A stretch of DNA of 56,237 nucleotides from an uncultured bacterium (GCA_902780525.1 CACZFL010000017.1:1-56237); one strand, 5' to 3'; positions 8,950-17,641 are shown, counted from the first letter of the stretch. Made by a program: numbers and translations. The notes: a model not told the origin generated them from the letters alone.

Positions 8950-9438
8950 TTACTTTAACAAAGGTGCTTTTTTTATTATTTCCATATACTTTTTTACCAG
9001 ATTTTGAGGCATAAACATTTTTTGTGCTCCCAAAAAGCCAGTTAAATATTGTTCGCCTTTGCTCAAATTTTCAATTAAATCCTTAAGAAATATATTTATT
9101 CCCTCATCAATAAATCTTTTTCCTCTTTTGAAATGCGTAATATGAGTATTAAATTTTGCTTCCGATGTTATTACAGGTTTATCAATATATCTTTTTAAAC
9201 AGTGCTCAACTTCAATCTGATCAGCCGTCTTACCAAAACCTTTGTAGAGTTTTGGGTTTTGGTTTTTTATATACATAACATAACACCCGTGTTTAGTATC
9301 CTGGAGGTCAACATAACCTACCGGAATACGATTATCCTTAACCGTATATCTGGTAAAGTTTCCTAATCCTTTTAGATAATAGCTTTTTGACGTTACCTGA
9401 ACAGGGATTTCAGTATTTAATTTTATAGAATATACCAT
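8950..9438 (-). CDS. Conserved-looking protein of unknown function
   Basis: Not recognised. 162 residues, basic, no signal peptide or transmembrane segment. The first 70 residues are strand-rich (VQVTSKSYYLKGLGNFTRY, VGYVDLQDTKHGCYVMYIK); the rest is helical, with ITHFKRGKRFIDEGINIF in the middle. The stop codon directly abuts the stop of the convergent gene at 8632. No clear ribosome site precedes the ATG; TATAAT is directly adjacent to it. Short orphan proteins of this make-up are frequent in the window. Confidence 0.6.
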   Translation of the reverse strand: MVYSIKLNTEIPVQVTSKSYYLKGLGNFTRYTVKDNRIPVGYVDLQDTKHGCYVMYIKNQNPKLYKGFGKTADQIEVEHCLKRYIDKPVITSEAKFNTHITHFKRGKRFIDEGINIFLKDLIENLSKGEQYLTGFLGAQKMFMPQNLVKKYMEIIKKAPLLK

Positions 9439-9475
9439 ATTATATTAAAAACATCTGAATAAAAATTTTTGCTAA

Positions 9476-9505
9476 AAAAAGGATAGCGGTTAAACTATCC
9501 TTTTT
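9476..9505 (-). terminator. gatA terminator
   Basis: AAAAAGGATAG-CGGTTAAA-CTATCCTTTTT hairpin just below the gatA stop, with a T-tract on the minus strand. Confidence 0.85.
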
Positions 9506-9523
9506 CGCTTAATTTTATTAATT

Positions 9524-10987
9524 TTAAATATTTGGTAATTGCTTGTAATAATCGTGTGCCTGCTCAAATTTGTATGCAAAATTGAATAATTTTGCTTCTG
9601 CAAGCTGCGGAGCCATAATTTGTAAACCGATTGGCATACCGTCTTTATCAAAACCTGCCGGTACTGATATTGCCGGGATACCTGAGAGGTTAGCACCGAT
9701 TGTTGCAATATCAGTTAAGTACATTGCAAGCGGATCTTCGGTTTTAGAACCCAAATCAAAAGCTGTATTCGGACAAGTCGGAGCGATCAGTACATCAACC
9801 TGACTAAATGCTTTCAGGAAATCTTCATGAACAACTCTTCTCATCTGAAGTGCCTTTTTGTAGTATGCATCATAATAACCCGAACTTAAAGCATAAGTAC
9901 CAAGCATTATTCTTCTCTTAACTTCCGGTCCGAATCCTTCTGCTCTTGATTTGCAGTAAAGCTCAAGAAGGTTTTTCGGATTATCCGTTCTGTGACCGTA
10001 TCTTACGCCATCAAATCTTGCAAGGTTAGAGCTGCATTCTGCAGTCGCAAGGATATAATAAATACCGATAGAATGTTTAATGTTTGGTAATGATATCTCA
10101 ACAACTTCCGCACCCTGAGATTTATATGTATCAATAGCGTTTTGAATAGCTTTTGAAACGTCTTCGGCAAGACCTTCACCTACAAGTTCTTTTACTACAC
10201 CGACTTTCAAGCCCTTAATATCATTGTTTAAAGAATTTCTGTAGTTTTCTACAGGGAGATTCAAAGATGTTGAATCGTGGTAGTCATAACCTGATATAAC
10301 TTCTAAGAGTGCAGCAGAGTCTTCAACTGTTCTTGAGAAAGGTCCGATTTGGTCAAGAGATGATGCAAAAGCAATCAAACCGTATCTTGAAACTTTACCG
10401 TACGTGGGCTTCATACCTACAATACCGCAGAAGCTTGCAGGAAGTCTGATACTTCCGCCTGTATCTGAACCAAGAGCAAGAGCTGCTTCACAAGAGGCAA
10501 CAGATGCTGCGGAACCGCCTGATGAACCTCCGGGAACTTTGTTAAGATTCCAGGGATTGTGAACCTTTTTGAATGCTGAGTTTTCATTTGAAGAACCCAT
10601 AGCAAACTCATCTAAGTTTGCTTTACCTACTATCGGCACCAAGTTTTCCAATAATTTTTGAGTAACTGTAGCATTATATGGTGAAACAAAGTTTTCAAGA
10701 ATTTTGCTTGAAGCTGTTGTCTTTGAACCGATAAGATTCATATTGTCTTTTAATGCAAGAGGAACACCTGCGAGAAGCGGAAGTTCTTCTCCTGCTGCAA
10801 TCTTTTCATCAACTTTTTTAGCTGTTTCAAGTGCCGTATCCTCTGTTAAAGAGTTAAATGCACCCAACTTTTCATCAATAGATTTTATTCTTTCAATTGA
10901 AGCTTTTGTAAGCTCAACTGCGGAAACTTCTTTATTTTTTAGTGCTTTTGCCTGTTCCGTTGCACTTTTTTTCAATAATTCTAGCAT
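9524..10987 (-). CDS. gatA: Glutamyl-tRNA(Gln) amidotransferase subunit A
   Basis: Amidase-signature enzyme, 487 residues, that releases ammonia from glutamine for GatB to convert Glu-tRNA(Gln) to Gln-tRNA(Gln). The catalytic Lys-cisSer-Ser triad is visible as K80 in LALKDNM, S155 in GGSSGGSAA and S179 in SDTGGSIRL, matching the family spacing. GatB and GatC are not in the window, so the subunits are encoded apart. AAGGAG lies 5 nt before the ATG. Presence of GatA implies the indirect route for tRNA-Gln. Confidence 0.95.
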   Translation of the reverse strand: MLELLKKSATEQAKALKNKEVSAVELTKASIERIKSIDEKLGAFNSLTEDTALETAKKVDEKIAAGEELPLLAGVPLALKDNMNLIGSKTTASSKILENFVSPYNATVTQKLLENLVPIVGKANLDEFAMGSSNENSAFKKVHNPWNLNKVPGGSSGGSAASVASCEAALALGSDTGGSIRLPASFCGIVGMKPTYGKVSRYGLIAFASSLDQIGPFSRTVEDSAALLEVISGYDYHDSTSLNLPVENYRNSLNNDIKGLKVGVVKELVGEGLAEDVSKAIQNAIDTYKSQGAEVVEISLPNIKHSIGIYYILATAECSSNLARFDGVRYGHRTDNPKNLLELYCKSRAEGFGPEVKRRIMLGTYALSSGYYDAYYKKALQMRRVVHEDFLKAFSQVDVLIAPTCPNTAFDLGSKTEDPLAMYLTDIATIGANLSGIPAISVPAGFDKDGMPIGLQIMAPQLAEAKLFNFAYKFEQAHDYYKQLPNI

Positions 10988-11159
10988 ATCTTCTCCTTGA
11001 GGAACATTCTTAAAATAACTCCCTCATAACAAATTATAACAAAAACAGAAGGAATGAATTAAAATAAAAAAAATAGCAACGTAAATTTTTGTTAAGGAAT
11101 CGGTTATTATAAGCAAATGAAGACCTTCACATGTTTTATGAATATTGAAGGAGTGTCGT

Positions 11160-11540
11160 ATGGCAATCACAACTGAGATAACCAAACATCTTGATAACGG
11201 CTTTGTCCAAGTAGATGCTGCGGGAAAAAACGGTTACAAAAGATATTACAAAGTCCCGCAGGGAAACGCAAAAATTTTTGCTGATGAACTAAAAAAACAG
11301 GATAAAAACTTAAATATTATTTCTAACGTGACATTCTTTACTGGAATTTTTATAGGCGTACTCGGTGCAACATATTTTACAAAGAAGATGGAAAGCAAAA
11401 TGAAACAGTTTTTAATTCAAACGTGCGCCGCTATTGCAACAGCAGCATTGTCATCACTTGGTTTTAACCAATACGCAGACTCAAAAAAGGAAAACCTGAT
11501 GAGAAAACACGGTGCAAAAGAGATTTTCTATCGTGCTTAG
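11160..11540 (+). CDS. Small membrane-hairpin protein of unknown function
   Basis: 126 residues. Head of about 55 residues (GFVQVDAAGKNGYKRYYKVP then NAKIFADELKKQ), followed by two hydrophobic helices (VTFFTGIFIGVLGATYF and FLIQTCAAIATAALSSLGF) separated by a basic loop, then a short basic tail. The same plan, a strand-rich head with a conserved NG-V and VP, then a membrane hairpin, is seen in the 166-residue protein at 48055. The ATG at 11160 has AAGGAG 6 nt upstream; the frame also extends to a TTG at 11145. It overlaps the convergent yqeK by 4 bases. Confidence 0.65.
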   Translation: MAITTEITKHLDNGFVQVDAAGKNGYKRYYKVPQGNAKIFADELKKQDKNLNIISNVTFFTGIFIGVLGATYFTKKMESKMKQFLIQTCAAIATAALSSLGFNQYADSKKENLMRKHGAKEIFYRA

Positions 11541-12124
11541 TACGATAATATTTTTCTTAGTAACTCATTATAGATATCAACTGTTGCCGTACAAATTGTC
11601 AATTTTCTGTCAACAAGACTTTTTATAGTATTTTCGTAACACAAAAGAAGTGCTTTATCTAAACCGTTTTCTTCATCAATTAGTGCCGCTATCGGTTCTC
11701 TGTATTCGGAAGGACGAGTTCTGACTTCAATTTTATCGGCAAGAAAGATGATTTTTTCGAACAAAGTCATATTCAGCTTACCAATAGTATGCCACCTGAT
11801 TGCGGAAAGGATTTCCTCATCTTCAACACCAAATTCGGCTTTTGCGACATACGCTCCTGCAGGAGCATGATGCGTTTTGGGGTTGTCCAGTTCGCCTTCT
11901 TCAAGGGATATTTTTGAAAGAATCTTATACATCTCATCTTTGGGCAGACATTTTGCACAGTCATGAATTAACCCCGTAAAATATGCTTTCTCTACATCCA
12001 AACCAAATTTTTCCGCAAGTTCTTTCGCACAATCCGCAGTCCCGAGAGAATGTTCATATCTCTCGTCGTTAAGATTCTCTCTCAGCCATTTTTTTATATC
12101 TTCAATTGTATAATTTGTTTTCAA
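11537..12124 (-). CDS. yqeK: YqeK-type HD phosphohydrolase
   Basis: 195 residues. HD-domain hydrolase of the YqeK family, known to cleave diadenosine tetraphosphate symmetrically. Metal ligands are visible as H in YEHSLGTADCA, the HD pair in GLIHDCAK, and HHAPAG then WHTIGK and FLADKIE. It overlaps the end of nadD by 23 bases, so the two are translated from one message, the usual nadD-yqeK arrangement. RsfS, which often follows, is absent here. Its 3' end overlaps the membrane-hairpin gene by 4 bases. Confidence 0.9.
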   Translation of the reverse strand: MKTNYTIEDIKKWLRENLNDERYEHSLGTADCAKELAEKFGLDVEKAYFTGLIHDCAKCLPKDEMYKILSKISLEEGELDNPKTHHAPAGAYVAKAEFGVEDEEILSAIRWHTIGKLNMTLFEKIIFLADKIEVRTRPSEYREPIAALIDEENGLDKALLLCYENTIKSLVDRKLTICTATVDIYNELLRKILSY

Positions 12125-12659
12125 AAATGTATTCCCTCACTTCTTTTATTGTTTCTTCTTTTTGTTTTTTGCGTAAATCTGTTGATGAGATATCAAGCTT
12201 TTCACAATTTACAAGCTCATAATCATATCCGATGTAGTTTTCTGGGTTAATTATATCTTCGCCTCTCGGAAAAACTATAAAATGTACCAAATCTTTTAAC
12301 TCATCAACCTTATACCACGTTTTGATATTTTTGAACGCATCTGTTCCGATGATAAAATTTAATCTGTCTTTTATATTGTAAATCTCTTTAATTTTTTTTA
12401 CCGTAATAAGAGTATATGACTTTCCTTCAGATTGGTACTCAATATCAGAGATTTCAAATTTGGGGTTGTTTTCAATAGCAAGCTTAACCATGTTAAATCT
12501 ATGCTTTGCAAGGTTAGATTCAACTTGTTTGTGAGGCGGTATGTAAGACGGGATAAATACAACTTTTTCAAATCCGTAATTTTCCAGAACAAACTGCGCC
12601 ATCTTAAGATGAGCAATATGAATTGGATTGAATGTTCCCGGAAATACACAGATTGTCAT
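12102..12659 (-). CDS. nadD: Nicotinate-nucleotide adenylyltransferase
   Basis: 185 residues. Catalyses NaMN + ATP to deamido-NAD in NAD synthesis. The nucleotidyltransferase signature PGTFNPIHIAH opens the protein, YIPPHK follows near residue 42, and ISSTDLRK is the conserved C-terminal motif. Overlaps yqeK by 23 bases in one operon. TAAAAT stands 6 nt before the ATG without a Shine-Dalgarno, so the operon is probably transcribed leaderless. Confidence 0.93.
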   Translation of the reverse strand: MTICVFPGTFNPIHIAHLKMAQFVLENYGFEKVVFIPSYIPPHKQVESNLAKHRFNMVKLAIENNPKFEISDIEYQSEGKSYTLITVKKIKEIYNIKDRLNFIIGTDAFKNIKTWYKVDELKDLVHFIVFPRGEDIINPENYIGYDYELVNCEKLDISSTDLRKKQKEETIKEVREYIFENKLYN

Positions 12660-12697
12660 AACATTATTTTACAACAAATAAAACTATACTGATATCA

Positions 12698-13771
12698 TTA
12701 TGCAGGCTCTGTCCTATAAATAAAGTTTGAGTTCAGATACGGAAGAACATAGTCATCAATCTCTTTATTTATCATCTCGCCAGCCTGCGAAGGGAGTTCC
12801 CACCTTTTTTCCGTAAACTCATACCCTAATTTTTCGTATTCGCCCCTAAGCCAGACTTCGTCTGTATTCGTCTGATCACAATATTCTGTAATAAGGTCAT
12901 CCTGCAATGTTTTATAGTCTTTTACAAGATTTGCACATTTTGATGCATAATCAGGCGGCAACAACAACCTTCCGCCGTCAAATTGGTCATATACGTTTCG
13001 TGCAATCCTGACATCTTTCGGAAGCTCGATTTTTCGGAATAAAGTTTTTATATAATCCCAGTTGTCGCCTATATTCAGCGATAATGTCTGCTGAGCTTTT
13101 GCACAAACTATTGCCTGAAAACTTAAGTCTTTAACAGCAGTATAAGACTTATAATACAGCTCCCTTATACTTCCCGTATAAAGCATAGGTGTATTATACT
13201 CGAAACCTTCAAGAGGCCGGCATTCATTTTTATCGGCATCCCAGTATGTGTATGCGAAAAAGTATGCTACCATAAGATTTCTTGTAACATCAATATTGTC
13301 CGAGACAAAATTATACTGTTTGGCAATTGCCTCCATATCATACTCATATTTACAGCCCAGAACCTCAAATTCTTTTGTACGGGTATAATATGGGGTTGAA
13401 GTTATCAGACTGACAAACTCATTTTTCTTAATCCATTCAATACTGTGACGAACCCTTTCGTTACCATCAAAGAGTTCATACCTTCTTGATGAGGGCATAA
13501 ATGGGTAATCGTTATTTTGTCCCCTGAAAATTAGCGGATTAAACTCCTGCCCCGGAATAATGGAAAAATTTCCTTTTTTATTTTTTATAAATACACCCCG
13601 GACATCAGGTGAAGTAATTGTACCTTCCCTGTTTATCAGAGCAGCAGCATAATCGATTTCGTTAAGTAATTTAATATATTCGTCATACGACTGTAAAGCA
13701 GCACCTGAACTTTTTTCATCTGCAGAAATACAAAAGTTTAAACGCCCGTTGAGATTCTGAACTATTGCCAT
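12698..13771 (-). CDS. FRG-domain protein
   Basis: 357 residues. The FRG domain is recognised from LIFRGQNNDYPFMPSSRR near residue 85 and the downstream IAKQYNF...VTRNLMVAYFFAYTYWD, matching the usual QH(Y/F)G...DxT..P..AxxFA block. The function of FRG domains is not established; they occur in defence-related and toxin-like genes. The C-terminal 130 residues are charged and helical with no known motif. No signal peptide. The ATG at 13771 is preferred over one at 13792 because AGGAG lies 7 nt upstream. It stands alone on the minus strand, upstream of nadD by 38 bases. Confidence 0.78.
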   Translation of the reverse strand: MAIVQNLNGRLNFCISADEKSSGAALQSYDEYIKLLNEIDYAAALINREGTITSPDVRGVFIKNKKGNFSIIPGQEFNPLIFRGQNNDYPFMPSSRRYELFDGNERVRHSIEWIKKNEFVSLITSTPYYTRTKEFEVLGCKYEYDMEAIAKQYNFVSDNIDVTRNLMVAYFFAYTYWDADKNECRPLEGFEYNTPMLYTGSIRELYYKSYTAVKDLSFQAIVCAKAQQTLSLNIGDNWDYIKTLFRKIELPKDVRIARNVYDQFDGGRLLLPPDYASKCANLVKDYKTLQDDLITEYCDQTNTDEVWLRGEYEKLGYEFTEKRWELPSQAGEMINKEIDDYVLPYLNSNFIYRTEPA

Positions 13772-13897
13772 TATGTCACTCCTAAAACACACACTTTTAT
13801 ATTCTACTATATTTTTTGGATATTTAAAATAATAATTACATTTATTTACATAATATATTGTTAATCCCCGTCCGACTTTTTATGTTATAATCCGAAT

Positions 13898-14674
13898 ATG
13901 AAAAAGAAGAGCATTGCAGTAGTAACAGGAGCAAGCGGCGGATTCGGAAAAGAGTTCGTAAAATTATTGGTACAGGATAACAGTATCGATGAGATTTTTG
14001 CCCTGTCAAGAAGTGAAGAAAAACTTGAAGCTCTTAAAAATGAGCTTGGTGACAAAATTAAACCTTATATTATAGATTTATCGATTCATGAGAGAATAAA
14101 AGAATTCGGCAGTTATTTAGAGATGCAAAACGCAACTGTAAAAATATTAATCAATAATGCAGGTTATGCAAAATTCTGTTCATATGACGATATAAACATA
14201 GACGAAACACTTAATATGATTAATCTGAACATAAGTGGAGTTGTTGCAATGGGATTAACCTGTATTCCGTACATGGAAAAAGGCTCTCACATTTTAAATA
14301 TCGCTTCACAGGCAGGTTTTCAGCCGGTACCTTATATGAATATATATAGCGCTACAAAATCGTTTGTAAAAAATTATTCAAGAGCGCTAAATGTTGAATT
14401 AAAAGACAAGGGTATAAGCGTTACGACAGTTTGCCCGGGGTGGATGAAAACTAACCTGTATGAAAGAGGGCTTGTAGGAGCAAAAAAAGCCCCAAAAAGA
14501 TTTATGGGCATGGTTTCTCCTGAAAAGGTAGCAAAAAAAGCTCTTGAAGATGCTTACAGCAATAAAGATATTTCGGTTTACGGTCTGCACGTAAAATTAT
14601 GCACACTAATAGCAAAGCTTTTACCCGAAAAAGTTATTATGAAATGTTGGTTGCTGCAGCAGGGGATAAAATAG
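13898..14674 (+). CDS. Short-chain dehydrogenase/reductase
   Basis: 258 residues of the classical SDR fold. TGASGGFGKEF binds the dinucleotide, NNAGYA is the strand-4 motif, and the catalytic set is S in NIASQAG with Y-x3-K in YSATKSF. CPGWMKTNL follows as usual. NAD(P)H-dependent; substrate unknown. TATAAT lies 6 nt before the ATG and no Shine-Dalgarno exists, so it is a leaderless start. The next gene has its own -10 hexamer overlapping this stop codon. Confidence 0.88.
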   Translation: MKKKSIAVVTGASGGFGKEFVKLLVQDNSIDEIFALSRSEEKLEALKNELGDKIKPYIIDLSIHERIKEFGSYLEMQNATVKILINNAGYAKFCSYDDINIDETLNMINLNISGVVAMGLTCIPYMEKGSHILNIASQAGFQPVPYMNIYSATKSFVKNYSRALNVELKDKGISVTTVCPGWMKTNLYERGLVGAKKAPKRFMGMVSPEKVAKKALEDAYSNKDISVYGLHVKLCTLIAKLLPEKVIMKCWLLQQGIK

Positions 14675-14686
14675 TATAATTGTCCT

Positions 14687-15472
14687 ATGGGTTACTTTTT
14701 TGATGATTTAAAAAACAGCTTTGATTTTTTTCTGCGGAATATGATTACAATTTCGCGCAAAAACTATACTGAAAAAGGAGTTAATACTGAAAAAGTCTTT
14801 AATTGTGATGAACAAAAAAAATTATATTCATTACTGAAAGAAAAATATGATTTAAGCCCGTTATACAAGTATAATGATATAAATTTTCTTACAAATCTTT
14901 ATTTTCTTGACATTTTTGACAAATATATTTTTACTGAAAAGAGAGATGTTTCAGTACTGGATATCGGTTCAAAAAACTGGAATTATGCAGGAAGCGAATA
15001 TATATTTTTCGGCAAAAACGCTGATGAACTCTGTCTGAATGGTATAGAACTTGATGCATACAGACTTTGCACGAACCTGTATAACAGATACGAGATATCA
15101 AAGTTTTATACAAAGGAGTTTAAAAACACGAATTATATTGCAGGCGATTTTATGACTCATAACAGGCAATATGATTACATAATCTGGTTTTTACCGTTTA
15201 TAACCGAATATCCTCATATAAGATGGGGACTTCCGCTCAAATACTTTAAACCAGAAGAGATGCTTAAACACGCCTTCAAACTCTTGAACGATGACGGAGA
15301 GTTGTTGATTATAAACCAGGGTGAAAAAGAGTATAAAATACAAAAAGAGCTATATAGGGGGTTAAACATAAGTTATCAGGACATCGGCGAAGTAACTAAC
15401 GTATTTAGCCCTTTTAAAAACAAGCGTTTTTGCACAATTGTAAAACCAAGCCGAGCAAAGCCGCGAACGTAG
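14687..15472 (+). CDS. Methyltransferase-like protein
   Basis: 261 residues. VSVLDIGSKNWNYAGSEY near residue 85 resembles motif I of class I SAM-dependent methyltransferases, LNGIELDAYR follows as the acidic strand-2 site, and YDYIIWFLPF is strand 4. Substrate unknown; no signal or membrane segment. TATAAT (14675-14680) precedes the ATG by 6 nt and overlaps the end of the SDR gene, giving a second leaderless start. The last residues (SRAKPRT) are encoded by the start of a GC-rich hairpin island, so the original C-terminus may have been shorter. Confidence 0.65.
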   Translation: MGYFFDDLKNSFDFFLRNMITISRKNYTEKGVNTEKVFNCDEQKKLYSLLKEKYDLSPLYKYNDINFLTNLYFLDIFDKYIFTEKRDVSVLDIGSKNWNYAGSEYIFFGKNADELCLNGIELDAYRLCTNLYNRYEISKFYTKEFKNTNYIAGDFMTHNRQYDYIIWFLPFITEYPHIRWGLPLKYFKPEEMLKHAFKLLNDDGELLIINQGEKEYKIQKELYRGLNISYQDIGEVTNVFSPFKNKRFCTIVKPSRAKPRT

Positions 15473-15597
15473 TAAGAGTTGAGCGTGAATCAACGGAAAC
15501 GTTGGTTTTCGTTGTGAACGCGAACGGCGGCGTTTAATGTGAGGCGCTGAAAGTCTGGCAAGTGAGAGGGTAATAACCCTCGAACGTCTGGTACATA
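15457..15597. repeat. GC-rich hairpin island
   Basis: Non-coding stretch much richer in G+C than its surroundings. It contains CAACG-GAAA-CGTTG with a GNRA loop and GAGGGT-AATA-ACCCTC. It shares AACGCGAACG with 29165-29176 and GTGAGAGGGTAA with the minus strand of 16601-16612. Similar islands occur at 1-80, 28700-28920, 29050-29200 and 36105-36217. Confidence 0.6.
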
Positions 15598-15600
15598 AAA

Positions 15601-15628
15601 AAAAGACTTACCTAATGGTAAGTCTTTT
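15601..15628 (-). terminator. Terminator after tRNA-Leu(UAA)
   Basis: AAAAGACTTACC-TAAT-GGTAAGTCTTTT, a 12-bp perfect stem directly below the tRNA, with T-tract on the minus strand. Confidence 0.88.
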
Positions 15629-15634
15629 AGTAAT

Positions 15635-15721
15635 TGCTCCAGGCCAGACTTGAACTGGCACCGAGGGTGAACCCCGATTGGATTTTAAGTCCAACGCGTC
15701 TACCGATTCCGCCACTGGAGC
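15635..15721 (-). tRNA. tRNA-Leu (anticodon UAA)
   Basis: 87-nt class II tRNA read on the minus strand. Acceptor GCTCCAG pairs with CTGGAGC, discriminator A follows, and the D-arm TGGCGGAATCGGTAGACGC is standard. The anticodon stem TTGGA/TCCAA encloses ACTTAAAA with anticodon TAA. The extra arm CGGGGTTCACCCTCG and the T-arm GCCAGTTCAAGTCTGGC are standard. CCA is not encoded. Confidence 0.97.
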
Positions 15722-15777
15722 AGACGTCTCTAATAGAATAATATAAACAACGTTCTAAGTCAAACAAATTTTATAAA

Positions 15778-15807
15778 AATAGCGGCGAAACCAATTTCGC
15801 CGCTATT
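15778..15807 (-). terminator. Terminator of the YtxH/DUF948 operon
   Basis: AATAGCGGCGAAA-CCAA-TTTCGCCGCTATT, 13-bp perfect stem followed by a T-rich run on the minus strand. Confidence 0.9.
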
Positions 15808-15831
15808 ATCTAATCAATACAAATTGCTTTA

Positions 15832-16098
15832 TTAAGCTTCTTCAGGCTTATCTTTGTTAAGCATGTCCTGAATTTTACCGATAATTTCTTCACTTTTTTC
15901 CTGTGCATCAGAAATAAGTGTATCAGCTTTTTTCTTAATATCCTGAACTGTTGCATCTGTCTTATCAGCTAATTCTGATGCCATTTTACCCAGTTCTTCT
16001 CTTGTTTCTTCGCCTGACTGAGGTGCAAGAAGAATACCTGCTACGGCACCTATTGCTGCACCGATTGCAAAACCTGCTAAAAATCTTGTTACTGACAT
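15832..16098 (-). CDS. YtxH-domain protein
   Basis: 88 residues. A Gly/Ala-rich transmembrane segment (FAIGAAIGAVAGILLAPQSG) is followed by EETREELGKMASELADK and a long amphipathic helix, the YtxH pattern seen in small envelope/stress proteins. The ATG at 16098 has AGGAG 7 nt upstream, better than the frame's earlier start. It is the last of three minus-strand genes (16641, 16187, 15832) with a strong terminator beyond it. Cellular role in this organism is not known. Confidence 0.85.
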   Translation of the reverse strand: MSVTRFLAGFAIGAAIGAVAGILLAPQSGEETREELGKMASELADKTDATVQDIKKKADTLISDAQEKSEEIIGKIQDMLNKDKPEEA

Positions 16099-16186
16099 AA
16101 TATTTCTCCTTATATATTGCTTACACATATTAATTTTCTTATAATAGTGTAACTTGTGTGATAGTTTTTTTAATTAACCAAAGTGC

Positions 16187-16555
16187 TTACTTCTTTTTGC
16201 CAAAAGCTTTCAGGCCGGCGCAAAGTCCACCGAAAAATCCTTTTGCAACAGTTCCGCCTACGGTTGAAAGTTTTCCTAAAATCTTAAGCGGGGAGTTTGC
16301 AATAAACTCTTTTACCTTACTTACACCCGCATCAGCCTTTATAATTATACCGCTGACTATTTCTACCGACTTATTAACATTCTTTAATGTCGGAACAAGT
16401 TCTTCTTTTATAATTTCGGTTGTGTCATTAATATTACCGGCAAGTTTTGATAAATCGAACAAAACCTTGACGAGCATAATACCGACCAAAATTATAATAA
16501 CTCCTGTTGCATAAGCTAAAAAAGTTAAACCTTGATATAATTGTCCTATTTCCAT
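16187..16555 (-). CDS. DUF948-like membrane protein
   Basis: 122 residues. One N-terminal transmembrane helix (YATGVIIILVGIMLVKVLF), then an amphipathic region (LAGNINDTTEIIKEEL, LKNVNKSVEIV) and a Gly/Lys-rich tail. This is the build of DUF948/YtxG proteins. It lies between two YtxH genes, as ytxG neighbours ytxH in Bacillus. The second ATG is chosen for its AAAGGA spacing. Probably a membrane-anchored structural or stress protein; inference only. Confidence 0.78.
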   Translation of the reverse strand: MEIGQLYQGLTFLAYATGVIIILVGIMLVKVLFDLSKLAGNINDTTEIIKEELVPTLKNVNKSVEIVSGIIIKADAGVSKVKEFIANSPLKILGKLSTVGGTVAKGFFGGLCAGLKAFGKKK

Positions 16556-16640
16556 CATTATTCCTTTTTGTTTGAGAGTAGTTATACTGTCCCGTCACCC
16601 TTACCCTCTCACGGATGACAAAGTAAAATATTATTTACCC

Positions 16641-16967
16641 TTAGTTGTCGTGATCAAAGTTAAAATCTGATTCACTTTCAAGTTCTTTAGCTTTTCTCAT
16701 TTTCTTTGACTTAAGCATATTACCGAATTTTTTGTATTGTTTTTCCAGTTTGTATCTCAGAAGGTCGATAGATTCAAGAGCCTGTTTTTTAGCTTCATTA
16801 ACTTCAGGTGAATATTTTTCAGCCAGGTCGCAGACAGTCTCCTTTACTTTTTCTCTCATCTCTTCACCCGGTTTTGGTGCATAGAGAATACCTGCCAGAA
16901 TACCGCCGATTACACCAAAAAGAAGTCCTACTCCAAAACCTATTGATGTCTTATCATTGTCGCACAT
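16641..16967 (-). CDS. YtxH-domain protein, first gene of operon
   Basis: 108 residues. IGFGVGLLFGVIGGILAGILY is the transmembrane segment, followed by APKPGEEMREKVKETVCDLAEKY, the YtxH signature. A helical basic region and an acidic tail complete it. Paralogous to the gene at 15832. GAGG precedes the ATG. The gap to the DUF948 gene (16559-16640) contains a copy of the GTGAGAGGGTAA motif found in the island at 15562. Confidence 0.85.
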   Translation of the reverse strand: MCDNDKTSIGFGVGLLFGVIGGILAGILYAPKPGEEMREKVKETVCDLAEKYSPEVNEAKKQALESIDLLRYKLEKQYKKFGNMLKSKKMRKAKELESESDFNFDHDN

Positions 16968-17119
16968 AATATACCTCTCAATATTTTGTATTAATTCACA
17001 ACTCGTATTGTATCACATTATTTTATCAAGTTAAAGAGGCAAAATAATATTTAACCTCTGCGGGTAATATGATAGCAAAAATATTTTTTACAATTTTTAT
17101 ATAAGAAAAAGGAGATATT

Positions 17120-17512
17120 ATGCAGTCAAATTTATCAGTTAACAGAATCCAGCCGAATTTTCAGGCACAAGTATCAAAGCATTTTATTGACGATGCAAAT
17201 AAGCTTTTTAATTACAAACATATAAAAAAAGATATGAAAGTCAATTTTGATAAAAAAGTAACTGAGTTTGCCGATTATGGATATGATGAGTATTTTATCA
17301 AATACGTAAAGAAAGATATTTGCGGAAAACGTTACCACCAGCTTATTGCAGTACGCCCCGGGATGTCAGATTCCGAGGGTGCTGTTTTAACTTCAAAAGA
17401 CCAATTCCGAAAAGCTGTTGAAAAATTTACTCACATAAATAAATATGAGTTCACAAAGAAGATGGAACAATTTCAGGATACAAGATTTCCGAAATTAAAA
17501 CCGGAAGAGTAA
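17120..17512 (+). CDS. Orphan protein with N-terminal NFQA motif
   Basis: Not recognised. 130 residues, basic, no signal peptide. The start MQSNLSVNRIQPNFQAQVS carries the same NFQA head as the protein at 4455; the bodies do not align. Helices around KLFNYKHIKKD and KFTHINKYEFTKKMEQF. AAAGGAG lies 7 nt before the ATG. A hairpin followed by a T-tract (17546-17597) probably ends the message before pckA. Confidence 0.65.
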   Translation: MQSNLSVNRIQPNFQAQVSKHFIDDANKLFNYKHIKKDMKVNFDKKVTEFADYGYDEYFIKYVKKDICGKRYHQLIAVRPGMSDSEGAVLTSKDQFRKAVEKFTHINKYEFTKKMEQFQDTRFPKLKPEE

Positions 17513-17545
17513 CAGCAAAAAAATTATTATGCAGATACATTTTGA

Positions 17546-17597
17546 GGGCAGGTACACAAGGCTATAAACGATATATCCGAGGTACGGCCCTTTTATT
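17546..17597 (+). terminator. Branched hairpin with T-tract ahead of pckA
   Basis: GGGC-AG-GTAC at 17546-17555 pairs with GTAC-G-GCCC at 17582-17590, then TTTTATTTTTTT. The 26-nt inner part can fold further. Most simply the terminator of the gene at 17120, since a separate pckA promoter lies downstream. Confidence 0.6.
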
Positions 17598-17641
17598 TTT
17601 TTAGAATGAATCAAAAAAGAGTGCCTACTACATCCAAACTA

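Noticed and set aside
17541..17600. Riboswitch for pckA
   Set aside because: Folded element with T-tract matches no riboswitch class I know, and a sigma-70-like pckA promoter lies downstream of it, so a terminator is simpler.
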